The notes under the pieces are model-generated. The model was not told where the DNA came from and searched no databases. It was given only the letters and a program-made list of their open reading frames with translations. A stretch of 64,000 bases of DNA from JBKQVT01 sp963727245 (GTDB lineage Bacteria > Planctomycetota > Planctomycetia > Pirellulales > Thermoguttaceae): positions 1 through 64,000 of the forward strand of contig CAVSFO010000006.1 in NCBI GenBank assembly GCA_963727245.1. The letters run 5' to 3'. Positions 50,616 through 59,767 of this stretch are shown here, one piece after another (the first letter of the stretch is position 1; every line of letters starts with the position of its first letter). Both the position numbers and the translations under genes were made by a program.

Positions 50616-52340
50616 ATGAACGCTTTCCGTACTGCATATCCAACGCTCTGCGACGTTCTTGAGGGCACGCTTTTTGAGGGTGATGCAACGGCTGCTGCCA
50701 CGTTTGCAAAATCGACAGACGCCATGAAGGCGGCTCTCCAAGGACGTATGTTCGCCCTCAACGAACTTATGTGGCTGCTGTGTGGTGCAGTGGTCCCAGA
50801 GTGGGCGAACCCCGAAGCGGTCCAGCTCGAAGACGACCTTTCGACCATTGTCGAAACTGTTGGTATGGCCGCCGCTCGCACCGCCTACAAGGAAAAGTTC
50901 CTCGTTGAAGCCAAGAGCAAGATTCAAGACGCCAAGAACAAGCTCGAAGACGTTCGATACGAAATTGCGGTGACTGCGAAGGCTTGTGCGGTTCTTGATT
51001 CCGGTTCGATCCAACTTGAAAAGCTGATCCCCGATCCGAAGAAGGACAGGAAAGACTGGAAGAACTCGGATGTCTTCGGCACATTCCAAGACCAGCCTGT
51101 GCGAATCGAGGTAACGGTTCTCCACGAGAGCCTGCCGCCTGCAATACACGCCGAACTCGATGACCTCGTGAGGCAGGCGAAGGTCGCATCCGGTTTTCAG
51201 ATTACCTTGCGTTCCGTGCTTGTGGACATGGACTATGCCGAGCGAGTGCGTGCTCTTGTGGAGCTTCTCCACGAGAATCATGTGGCATCTGGCGGCAAGG
51301 ATGTCGAGATTGACGGTGTGCGTTTTGAATGGAAAGGGGGAGCCTATCGCTGCCCCCAGGAGACCTCTCCGTTTGAGAGTGTCTGCTTTTTTGAAGCGGA
51401 CGAGTGTGTCGTTGCTGAGAAGCTGCGAGACATTATTCACCCTTGCTCTGTCCGACCTGTTACATCGAAGCACGTTCTTGAGGATCATCCGAATCCACCA
51501 GGGGTCGTCACTTCTGCCGATGTGCCCGACGCACCGACCCAGGTTCCCGTCAGCACGAAGGTCCACCAGATGGTTGATGGAAAACGGCAGCAGTGCGAGG
51601 AGGGCGTCATCAACATTGTGGCCTTCGGCACCCCCGTGCCAATGCACGACCGTGACGTAATAAACGCCGTCTGTGGCTCCGAGGTCTGCATGGTCCCGTT
51701 CTGGACCGACAGGAACGGAGTTCGCCACAGCGGGAAGGGTGTTGTCCGGCGTGACCCAAAGGCCCCGTTTGTTCCCACACAGTATCTTGCGACCGATGAC
51801 GACCGTACTGAGTGTGTCGAGCCTTTCAAGAACATGTCTGCTGTCTGGCACATTCGTCTCGGCAGCTACGCCAAGAGCAAGATTATCCCCAATCCCAATG
51901 CCTCGATCCCCATACCACGAGAGCTTGTGGAGGCGTTATCTGATCCGTTACCGGCTCCTGAATCGAGGGCCACCGACGAGCAAGCTGATCGAAGCACTTC
52001 CCCAAATGAAGAGCGGCCTGAAAGCAGCGAGCAGGAGGAATACATTGTTTGGGCTGAAGTAGCGGAGAACTACGTCCACGTTTGCGGGACCCTCTCAAAA
52101 GCACGATCTGTACTTGCACAATTGGAGCAGGTTGGACGCTCGCTTGATGAGCTTCGCAGTAGGGTGGAGCCATCGGGGTCGGAAAGTACGGACAAGGACA
52201 GAAATACCGAGTTCATCTCGCCGACGAACGAGGAGATGGCGATGATCTTCGTGGTCGATTGCGGCGGATATGAGCAGGCGAAGGCATGTCTGAAGGCGTA
52301 TGCCGAAGAGGTGCAGGGGAATGCCAGCCAGGACGAGTAG
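50616..52340 (+). CDS. Large hypothetical protein
   Basis: 574 aa, not assigned. The middle section has alternating strands (PVRIEVTVLHESLPP, then FQITLRSVLVDMDYAERV, then VEIDGVRFEWKGG) that could be a nuclease-like fold, but no active site is apparent. The C-terminal 150 residues include acidic, Ser-rich linkers and helices. GGGGTG precedes the ATG. It is in the stretch right behind the restriction island, so a defense role is possible on context only. Confidence 0.55.
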   Translation: MNAFRTAYPTLCDVLEGTLFEGDATAAATFAKSTDAMKAALQGRMFALNELMWLLCGAVVPEWANPEAVQLEDDLSTIVETVGMAAARTAYKEKFLVEAKSKIQDAKNKLEDVRYEIAVTAKACAVLDSGSIQLEKLIPDPKKDRKDWKNSDVFGTFQDQPVRIEVTVLHESLPPAIHAELDDLVRQAKVASGFQITLRSVLVDMDYAERVRALVELLHENHVASGGKDVEIDGVRFEWKGGAYRCPQETSPFESVCFFEADECVVAEKLRDIIHPCSVRPVTSKHVLEDHPNPPGVVTSADVPDAPTQVPVSTKVHQMVDGKRQQCEEGVINIVAFGTPVPMHDRDVINAVCGSEVCMVPFWTDRNGVRHSGKGVVRRDPKAPFVPTQYLATDDDRTECVEPFKNMSAVWHIRLGSYAKSKIIPNPNASIPIPRELVEALSDPLPAPESRATDEQADRSTSPNEERPESSEQEEYIVWAEVAENYVHVCGTLSKARSVLAQLEQVGRSLDELRSRVEPSGSESTDKDRNTEFISPTNEEMAMIFVVDCGGYEQAKACLKAYAEEVQGNASQDE

Positions 52341-52399
52341 CCGAGTTGCTGGATGCCGTCATGAAGAGGATGCTGATGGGGGTTGGGGGAGAGTGAGCG

Positions 52400-53155
52400 A
52401 TGCCGACAGGAATATGTCAGCTTTGTGGGCAACGTAAGGCCATCGTGGATAGCCATGTGTGGCCCAGCTTCGCCTACAAGCGATACGTCTCTGACCTCAG
52501 CAAGGGAGGGCAGTTCCTCGATCTGCAAACGGGAAAGCCGAACGCCCAGAAGCAGTATACACGGCCTTGGTTCTGTGAGCATTGTGACAGAGACGTGCTG
52601 GGGAAGAACGAGAAGTACGCAGCCGAGTTTTGCGACAGGTTGGAAGAAGCCCCCACCGACGCTCATGTTTATGACGGATGCCTATTGCCGTTTGCTGTTT
52701 CCATTTCCTGGAGAACTGTCAAGTCCTGGCGTGAAGGAAGGAGACGTAGCGGCGACGAAGTAGTGGAAAAGCCAAGCCAACGCTGGAAGGACTACCTCCG
52801 TGGCAAAGAGCGGAACGTTGGGCCGCACACCCAACATCTGTTCATAGTGTTTGATCGTGATGCCTCCCTGCATAAGGGGATTGGTGGAGGGGTGTTTACC
52901 GATGAACGGCTTGTGCTTTCTCAGATCGGCCCCTTGTTCATCATCGGCTTGCTGGACAGAAGCCATCTGTCGGTCGCTGATCTTGACGTATGGTCGCACA
53001 GCAAGCTTTCCGAAGAAGGAGGGACCATAAAGCCAATTTCAGCGTGGCGAGTGGGAACGGAGATAACACTCGACTGTGCCCGTTTCCTTGCTCGGCATGA
53101 TATCGCCGTCAAGCGGCGACTACTTGAAATGGCGACCACTCGGAGCAGACAATGA
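52400..53155 (+). CDS. HNH-like zinc-binding protein
   Basis: 251 aa. The N-terminus (ICQLCGQRKAIVDSHVWPSF) has the Cys pair plus SH of HNH-like treble-clef proteins (C-x2-C ... SH), and CEHCD follows after about 50 residues. The rest is an uncharacterised domain. Some relatives are annotated as HNH-like, but the last active-site residues are not obvious here. It lies 59 bases after the 574-aa gene on the same strand. Confidence 0.6.
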   Translation: MPTGICQLCGQRKAIVDSHVWPSFAYKRYVSDLSKGGQFLDLQTGKPNAQKQYTRPWFCEHCDRDVLGKNEKYAAEFCDRLEEAPTDAHVYDGCLLPFAVSISWRTVKSWREGRRRSGDEVVEKPSQRWKDYLRGKERNVGPHTQHLFIVFDRDASLHKGIGGGVFTDERLVLSQIGPLFIIGLLDRSHLSVADLDVWSHSKLSEEGGTIKPISAWRVGTEITLDCARFLARHDIAVKRRLLEMATTRSRQ

Positions 53156-53347
53156 AAACCACCCGCAGGCAGTTCGGCTGCACCTTCGGAACACTGCTCA
53201 GGGATTGAGACGACGGGATTTGATTACGGGAGCGATAGGCTGCGAGGGAGTACGTGGAAAGCCAAGCTTGGGAATCTGCCCTGAGCGATGCCGCACGGAA
53301 ACGCAACTCCGACCTCACACCCGAATTCTGGAACGGAGAACACTCGT

Positions 53348-54565
53348 ATGAAAACGCCGCTGCTCCTGGTAGAATTGGCAACTGCTGAGGTGCCAAGCCA
53401 GCCGCTTCTCGGGGATGAGTCGTGGATATGCTCGTCCGGTTCAACCTACCACGACTTGAGGGCATATTTTGTCATACCACCAGATGCGACGAAAGCCCCG
53501 AGTCTGGGCATGATATGCGAGAATGTCTTGCCGCAGGAAGGAAACAAGTTTGACTTGGAACTCGGAGTGAGTCTACCAGACTTGTTTCCAAACTTGAATG
53601 GTGTCTCCGAATATGTCTTGCAAGTGTCTTTGGCTGATCGGGGCATTAAGAACCTGTGCTTCTCAAATGTAATGGCCTGTTTACGGTTTGAAAAGGACGG
53701 TTCCCCGTTTCATGCCCTCATACCAAGGCGTGCTGTACCACAGGTTCGAGCAGGACAAATCCAGTTCATTCCGCAGAATGCATCAGTGGAGCTACTCCGC
53801 ACGTTCACAACCAGCCGTTATGTCATTGAAGGAACCACTGCGGAAGAGGCCCTCGAATCACATCTTCACGAGAGCCTACACGACCTGCTAGATCGTCTGA
53901 ATCGTGTGCTGAAGGCCATTCCATTCGCTGACCCGTCGGGTGGTCTGATCTACTCGGGTGCGTACAGCCCGGCGACTTTCGACAGCTTCTATTTCATGCT
54001 ACGAGGGGCCGCCGACACGAGGGGACATGGCAGAGTTGCCTTCCACGGGGGTCGCACAATTCTCAGGCCACCAAATCTTCCAGCAGAATGTGAGAATAGT
54101 CTGCGTCGGTATCTGGATGGGACGACGCCACTTGATGACATCAAGGCATTGTTGCACACCGCCAGAGTGTTCCTCGACGGGGGCGTAGCCGAATATGTCC
54201 TACTTCTGAGCGTCATTGCGGCTGAGGTAGCGACTCAGCGGTTCGTCCACAAGAAGCTGCTGGCGGCTGGTGTGTCTGAGAAGCGGCTCAAGGAAATGGG
54301 CAAGGACTTGCCGTACAGCGTCATGCTCAACGTGCTTGTGTATGCAGTCACACCGAAGGACAAGAGGCCAGATACAGTGCTGCTGGGCAAGATGAATCGT
54401 GCCAGGAAACTTCGCAACGACTATATGCATTATGGCCTTTTGCCATCGGAACAAGAGGAAATTGCAGAGATATACCACGACACCAAGAAGTATGTTGAGT
54501 ACCTGCGAGAGATCGAGGCGTGGTTGATGGAAGGTGATTCCACCAACAAGCAGGGGCTACCGTAA
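53348..54565 (+). CDS. HEPN-domain protein (second HEPN in the window)
   Basis: 405 aa. The C-terminal 150 residues are helical with RNDYMH at 356-361, the R-x4-H motif of HEPN ribonucleases, preceded by helices carrying RFVHKKLLAAGVSEKRLK. The first 220 residues are beta-rich. GGAG lies nine bases before ATG 53348. No partner is obvious; the flanking genes are small unknowns. RNase activity is inferred only from the motif. Confidence 0.6.
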   Translation: MKTPLLLVELATAEVPSQPLLGDESWICSSGSTYHDLRAYFVIPPDATKAPSLGMICENVLPQEGNKFDLELGVSLPDLFPNLNGVSEYVLQVSLADRGIKNLCFSNVMACLRFEKDGSPFHALIPRRAVPQVRAGQIQFIPQNASVELLRTFTTSRYVIEGTTAEEALESHLHESLHDLLDRLNRVLKAIPFADPSGGLIYSGAYSPATFDSFYFMLRGAADTRGHGRVAFHGGRTILRPPNLPAECENSLRRYLDGTTPLDDIKALLHTARVFLDGGVAEYVLLLSVIAAEVATQRFVHKKLLAAGVSEKRLKEMGKDLPYSVMLNVLVYAVTPKDKRPDTVLLGKMNRARKLRNDYMHYGLLPSEQEEIAEIYHDTKKYVEYLREIEAWLMEGDSTNKQGLP

Positions 54566-54578
54566 CGGGAACACTCGC

Positions 54579-54839
54579 ATGGGCTGGTATTATCGCAAAA
54601 GCGTAGGGCTCGGCCCCTTTCGGATCAACATCAGCAAGTCGGGGATCGGATATTCCCTGGGCGGCGGTGGCTTCCGCACGGGGGTGAATGCCCGTGGTCG
54701 CCGCTATCGCTCGGTCAGCATCCCTGGAACGGGAATGCGGTACTATTCGTCATCAAAGCAGGGATGCCTCTTGATCCTGGCTCTGCTTTCGGGAATCGGT
54801 TCGCTCGCTACCATTTTTCTTTGGAGGATTTGGCCATGA
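54579..54839 (+). CDS. DUF4236 protein
   Basis: 86 aa. The first 55 residues match DUF4236: YYRKSVGLGPFRINISKSG, then GVNARGRRY and VSIPGTGMRYY. A hydrophobic C-terminal helix (CLLILALLSGIGSLATIFLW) indicates membrane attachment. Function unknown. It is coupled by ATGA to the next gene. Confidence 0.8.
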   Translation: MGWYYRKSVGLGPFRINISKSGIGYSLGGGGFRTGVNARGRRYRSVSIPGTGMRYYSSSKQGCLLILALLSGIGSLATIFLWRIWP

Positions 54840-55141
54840 AACTCATTCGCACCTTTCGGACGATGACCTCCGAACGCTTTCTGGTCCAGAAGAAGGAGGG
54901 TCAGGATTCGGCGGCCATCGATCTCCACTACCTGGCCGACGGGCATGTGGCGGGGACCGTGTTTCTCTTTGAGCACGCAGGCATCGAGGACGCCGAGGTT
55001 CCCGAGTTCCTGCGTCACATCGACGAGGCCCTGCTGCCCTGGGCGAGCCTTGAGAACCGCACGTTGACGTTCACCGTCGTCCGGGGTCATGTGGTCGGCG
55101 ATTTTGGGCCCGACAAGGGGGAGGCGGGAAAGAGCGGGTGA
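54836..55141 (+). CDS. Conserved small protein
   Basis: 101 aa. The central strand-rich segment (AAIDLHYLADGHVAGTVFLF) and DEALLPWASLENRTLTFTVV recur in small proteins that I associate with planctomycete accessory regions. Its start overlaps the DUF4236 stop, indicating a bicistronic unit. Function unknown. Confidence 0.65.
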   Translation: MKLIRTFRTMTSERFLVQKKEGQDSAAIDLHYLADGHVAGTVFLFEHAGIEDAEVPEFLRHIDEALLPWASLENRTLTFTVVRGHVVGDFGPDKGEAGKSG

Positions 55142-55331
55142 AGGGAGCTTGCAGGGTGTTTGGTGGTGGCGGCACTTGTCGGTGTTGCACTGAGCATCGG
55201 TGTCGATGCGATGATGAGATAAGGAGGATGACTGCGATGACCGTGTGGTGTATGGCGATGCGATTTGGAAGTCATGGCAATCGAGCCCAGGCCGAACCAA
55301 GACACACATTCCTTGTGAAAGGATACCGTCT

Positions 55332-56270
55332 GTGAGCAATGCCCCTGTTCCCTGGGTGAACCTTGGCGATCTTGCGAAACCTGCCACAGTTCTCATCGAG
55401 AAACTCTCGGATGCTATCGGCGGACTCTGCAAACCGGGACAGATCATCCGACTAGCAAAAGCGGAAGCGGAAGCCGCTAGAATTCAAGCGGGATCGGAAA
55501 TTGAAATCACGGAGATGCACCGACGAGCGATGTACCGGCTCCTGGGAGAGGAGGCCAGGAAACAAGCGAACATCGAGAATATCACACGAAAGGCTTTACC
55601 GTGGCTGGACGAACAAGCAGCACCAGAGAGGATGGACGACGACTGGATTACCCATTTCTTTGATAAGTGCCGGATTGTTTCCAACGAGGACATGCAACGG
55701 CTCTGGGCAAAAGTGCTGGCCGGTGAGGCGAATGCACCTGGCAGTTTTTCACGGAAGACGGTCAACCTAATTGCAGACTTGAACGCATCGGACGGCAAGC
55801 TGTTTACCCAGTTGTGCTGCTTCTGTTGGGTTATCGGGCGTGGTCCTGTTCCCTTGATTTTTGGATTTGGCGACCACCACCAACCCGGCTTTAGTAAAGA
55901 AGACGGTGCCATTTACCATCGGCACGGAATACACTTTGATACTGTCCGGCATCTTGAGGCTCTCGGTCTAGTCCAGGTTGGTGCGGGAAACTATAGCATT
56001 TCTTTCGCTGGCAAATCCCTGGACGTATTTTATTTTGGCAAGAAGCTCTCAATAGACTTCCACCCTGTTCTCGAAGGTGTCCTCCCGACTGGACATGTAC
56101 TTCTGACGAGAGCGGGCGAGGAGTTGGCTCCGCACTGTGGCTCCTGGCCGATTGACGGGTTCTTTGAACTGGTACGGGATAAGTGGCCGCAAACGGCAAT
56201 TGTCACACATAGTGCATTCACGATTAGGCCCGACCAAAACGTGCCACCCGATTCGCAACCGTCCAATTGA
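55332..56270 (+). CDS. DUF2806-like protein
   Basis: 312 aa. It contains the DUF2806 arrangement: NIENITRKAL, DDDWITHFFDKCRIVSNEDM and LWAKVLAGEANAPGSFSRKT. Function unknown. The start is the GTG at 55332 with AAGGA nine bases upstream; earlier in-frame ATGs lack a ribosome-binding site. Related proteins occur beside defense genes. Confidence 0.75.
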   Translation: MSNAPVPWVNLGDLAKPATVLIEKLSDAIGGLCKPGQIIRLAKAEAEAARIQAGSEIEITEMHRRAMYRLLGEEARKQANIENITRKALPWLDEQAAPERMDDDWITHFFDKCRIVSNEDMQRLWAKVLAGEANAPGSFSRKTVNLIADLNASDGKLFTQLCCFCWVIGRGPVPLIFGFGDHHQPGFSKEDGAIYHRHGIHFDTVRHLEALGLVQVGAGNYSISFAGKSLDVFYFGKKLSIDFHPVLEGVLPTGHVLLTRAGEELAPHCGSWPIDGFFELVRDKWPQTAIVTHSAFTIRPDQNVPPDSQPSN

Positions 56271-56346
56271 TCCTTTGGGCTCACCTGATGCCTCATGCCC
56301 TTCTGCACCTACACCACGATGCGTGACTGGACGACAGGAGCCCCCT

Positions 56347-56697
56347 ATGACTCAACCCGACCAAGAAACGATGGAAGTGCTCGTGGTGATCGCCATGCCG
56401 CCCGTGGAAACCAGGGCGTCTGAGAGAGCCTGGGAGCAAAGCATCCTTGACGCCGTTTCTGCTGCCGTCCATGCCGACAAGACGCTCAATACCATCGCCG
56501 TCAAGCCGCTGGACTACGAAAACTGCCGATGGGTCTTCGAGGGAGGGATGCCGTTGCCCAAGTACGACGTGACCGTGTTTCAGGATGGCTCGTGGCACTC
56601 GGGCATCACCCCGTTTCCCACGAAGCCGGACGCCAAGGGGGAGGATCTGAAGTCGTTGTTGGAATACTTGGTCGATAAGGGGCTGGTGAAGAAGTAG
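56347..56697 (+). CDS. Hypothetical small protein
   Basis: 116 aa, alpha/beta, acidic near the N-terminus (MTQPDQETMEVLVVIAMPPV), with WVFEGGMPLPKYDVTVFQDG in the middle and a Lys-rich end. No family recognised. AGGAG lies seven bases before the ATG. Confidence 0.6.
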   Translation: MTQPDQETMEVLVVIAMPPVETRASERAWEQSILDAVSAAVHADKTLNTIAVKPLDYENCRWVFEGGMPLPKYDVTVFQDGSWHSGITPFPTKPDAKGEDLKSLLEYLVDKGLVKK

Positions 56698-56724
56698 GAG
56701 TCAAGCATCCAATTGGAGATGACC

Positions 56725-57582
56725 ATGAAAGTCATTGCGGAACGATTACGGGAGAAGATCAAAGCGGCTGGGTTGGCCCGAGTTGCGGACGATCTGGAAA
56801 AGCTGATGATGGCGTCGATCCGCATCACGGCGACACCCGCAGCGGAAGGAGAATTGGGGCCGGGCAGTTCGAAGTTGGGGGGAACGCCTGACTTGCCCAA
56901 CGGCACGGCCTGGCCCGAATGCAACGGTGTACCGATGGCCCTGCTCGCCCAACTGCGGATGCAGGACGTTGCCCCCTACGACTCTGACGCACGGTTGCCG
57001 CAATCCGGGATGCTCTACTTCTTCTATGAAGCCAAGGACCAGAAATGGGGATTCGACCCGAAGGATCGGGGGCATTGGAAGGTCATCTACCACGATGGCG
57101 ATTCGCTCCACATCACTTCTCCTCCCGACAACCTGCCCGAGGAAAGCTGCTTCCAGGAATGCAAGGCGACATTCTCAAACGAGATCACCTTGCCGCCCTG
57201 GGAGTGCAAGGCTGTCACGCAATTGCATCTTTCCAAAGAGGAGCGGGACAGGTACGTTGAGCTTCCTGGTGCGGGTTGTGGGGAAGGCCAGACGATTCAT
57301 CGCCTGCTGGGCTACCCCGAGCAGATTCAAGGCGACATGCAACTCGAATGCCAACTGGCGTTCAACGGAATCTATGTTGGGGACTCGACGGGCTACGCCG
57401 ATCCGAGGCGAGCGGCCCTGGAAAAGGGAGCCGACGACTGGCAACTCCTGCTTCAGATCGACTCGGACGACCCCCTGGGAATGATGTGGGGCGATACCGG
57501 GCGGGTCTACTTTTGGGTTCGGAGGCAGGATTTGGCAAGGAAGGACTTCAGCAACGTGTGGCTGTCGCTGCAATGCTACTGA
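56725..57582 (+). CDS. DUF1963 (YwqG-like) protein
   Basis: 285 aa matching DUF1963: SSKLGGTPDLPNGTAWP, MALLAQLRMQDVAPYD, GMLYFFYEAKDQKWG and MMWGDTGRVYFWVRRQDL near the end. Members are thought to be beta-sandwich proteins, with no known activity; some occur in immunity-type loci. GGAG precedes ATG 56725 by about seven bases. Confidence 0.85.
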   Translation: MKVIAERLREKIKAAGLARVADDLEKLMMASIRITATPAAEGELGPGSSKLGGTPDLPNGTAWPECNGVPMALLAQLRMQDVAPYDSDARLPQSGMLYFFYEAKDQKWGFDPKDRGHWKVIYHDGDSLHITSPPDNLPEESCFQECKATFSNEITLPPWECKAVTQLHLSKEERDRYVELPGAGCGEGQTIHRLLGYPEQIQGDMQLECQLAFNGIYVGDSTGYADPRRAALEKGADDWQLLLQIDSDDPLGMMWGDTGRVYFWVRRQDLARKDFSNVWLSLQCY

Positions 57583-57651
57583 CGTTGCCGCAGTTGCCGT
57601 GACGTGTGTTTCAGTCGTAGCGGTTGGATCGACACAGTGAAGGAGCCACCG

Positions 57652-59604
57652 ATGGGGATATTCGATAGGGTTCGGTCAGCGTTGTCCAAGAAGCCCGTTC
57701 CTGACAATGCACCACCCGGCAAGCCAGAGATGATTACGGTTTACGATAAGTATGGCCGGGAGATGCTGATTCCACGCCAGCAGTGGAGGGAGAAGGTTCT
57801 GCCCGGCTCGCTCACGCAGCACGAAAACAATCCCGAGGCACTCTACAGCACGGTCTTCATGGCCCTCAACGACGGTTTTGCCCAGGACATTCTGGAAGCA
57901 ACGAAACGGCTGATGGTCATTGACCCAATCCCAGAGCGAAGCCATACAGTGCGGGCAATTGCGTTGATGAAGACCGGCAATCTCGATGGTGCGGAGGCAA
58001 CGCTGTCCGCATTCATTGAACAACATGGTGCCACTGGATCGGTCTTGACTAACCTTGCCAAGATTTATGCGGAACGGGGGGACAGCGAGAGATCGGAGGC
58101 GACCTTATGGGAGGGATTGAAACTGGATCCGAATCAGGACAACGGACTATTGTGGTGGGCGGTGACTCATCGAGAGCGAGGGGGAGAAGCGGGCTACCTG
58201 GAGGCCATGAGGCAGGCAGCAGACCTTGACGGAAGTTGGCGACCCCAACTGTGGCTAGCCCGGCATTGCTTGGAACAGAAGGACTTGGCGGGGGCGAAGC
58301 AATACTACGACAGAATCCTTGCAACTGCGGCGGATCAACCGGGCGTGCTGATGATGGTGTCTGGCGACCTCGGAAAAAACGGCTACGTCGAGGCGGCCTT
58401 GGAACTTGTCGCTCCACGCTACGATCCGGCGAGGCATGATCCAGCTACCGGGTTCAACATCCTCCAGGGCTACGTGGAGACCAAGAACCATGTTGATGGC
58501 GACAAATTGCTCCACAGAATGGCCAGCTTGGATCGACCGGAGTGGATTCCTTGGAAACAGCATTTGATGCATTATTCCGCCGAGTTCGAGAAACTGCGAA
58601 TCCCTCCCCTCCCCCCTACGAATTCTGACAAACCTTTGGAGGCGTCAGCAATACGAATTGACCGACCAATCTGGGCCTATGGCCTGAACGATCCCAAGTG
58701 GCTATTCCAACAGCACGAGCGTCGAGGTAAGAGTGTTGCGTTCATCTCCCTGGCCAACACGTCACCTTCGGAGGCAAAGGTCCCGTTCACCCAACGAGAG
58801 GACGACCTGGGCCGACTTACCCGGAGCATCCCGTTGTTCCTTGCGGAGTCTCTCTTCTGTTGGACCGACCTGAAGCCGACTGCCGTGATTCCCGTTATCA
58901 TGGGGACGGGGCCAATCGTTTCCGGGATGGAATGGCCCTTTGAGCAGATCGGCGGGTTCGCAGGGGATGTCGATGTCGCCGTTACTGGGTCGCTCAATGA
59001 GCAGAATGGCACGCTCAGGATTACACTGATGGTCTGGGATTGGGTCAGCAAGAAGACCGTGAAGACCTTCTCGTACACCTGTGATCGTGACCACCTCGGC
59101 TCGACTGTGCTCACGATGGAGAGGGAAGTGCTCGAATTCCTTTCTCCGTCTTCGGGCAGACGGGACGTTCCATGTGAAGCCTTTTGCATCCGACCTGCCC
59201 CGGCAATAATGGCATCGTATTTGGTCTGCCTCGGGCAAACGCTGATGATGACGTTTGTACATAACGAATACGTGCCTCGGGAGCAAGTGTGGGGTGAGCG
59301 GCAAATGTTCGAGTGTTTTCTGTGGACGGCGGCGGAAATGAAAGATGCCCAAGTGCCACGAATACTCTTTCTCGCTGGACTGACGAAAAGCCGTGCCTAT
59401 GGGTCTTCTGCCTACGAGGAGTACAAGGCTCAAGCCCTGCGGATGCTGGACGAAGAAACGTCCAAGGCGAGTCAGTTCTTCCGGCTGTCGCCATTGTTGT
59501 TTCAGGTTCTTGGTATGGAGAAGGAGTTCAACGAGCGTAAGGCTGAATTGGCGAGGGATGCTGACCCGTTATACCGGGAATGGCTTGACCACTTGGGGGA
59601 GTAG
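57652..59604 (+). CDS. TPR-repeat protein
   Basis: 650 aa. Residues about 75-245 read as tetratricopeptide repeats (RAIALMKTGNLDGAEATLSA, LTNLAKIYAERGDSERSEAT, LWLARHCLEQKDLAGAKQYY). The C-terminal 350 residues form a separate uncharacterised domain. TPRs bind partner proteins. AAGGAG precedes the ATG. It is followed after about 160 bases by the SIR2 gene. Confidence 0.7.
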   Translation: MGIFDRVRSALSKKPVPDNAPPGKPEMITVYDKYGREMLIPRQQWREKVLPGSLTQHENNPEALYSTVFMALNDGFAQDILEATKRLMVIDPIPERSHTVRAIALMKTGNLDGAEATLSAFIEQHGATGSVLTNLAKIYAERGDSERSEATLWEGLKLDPNQDNGLLWWAVTHRERGGEAGYLEAMRQAADLDGSWRPQLWLARHCLEQKDLAGAKQYYDRILATAADQPGVLMMVSGDLGKNGYVEAALELVAPRYDPARHDPATGFNILQGYVETKNHVDGDKLLHRMASLDRPEWIPWKQHLMHYSAEFEKLRIPPLPPTNSDKPLEASAIRIDRPIWAYGLNDPKWLFQQHERRGKSVAFISLANTSPSEAKVPFTQREDDLGRLTRSIPLFLAESLFCWTDLKPTAVIPVIMGTGPIVSGMEWPFEQIGGFAGDVDVAVTGSLNEQNGTLRITLMVWDWVSKKTVKTFSYTCDRDHLGSTVLTMEREVLEFLSPSSGRRDVPCEAFCIRPAPAIMASYLVCLGQTLMMTFVHNEYVPREQVWGERQMFECFLWTAAEMKDAQVPRILFLAGLTKSRAYGSSAYEEYKAQALRMLDEETSKASQFFRLSPLLFQVLGMEKEFNERKAELARDADPLYREWLDHLGE

Positions 59605-59767
59605 GCAGACCGCACACGACTATTGCTGGAATGTTGGCCTGGCCGTGGACTGGGCAGATCGGGGCGGTGTCGAAAAACTGCCGATGGGGCTTACTCCATG
59701 ACCTGCCCCCTTGCCACCAAGGTCGTCCAGAATAGTTTCTGTATTGTTCATGGGAGGTGACACGGCA

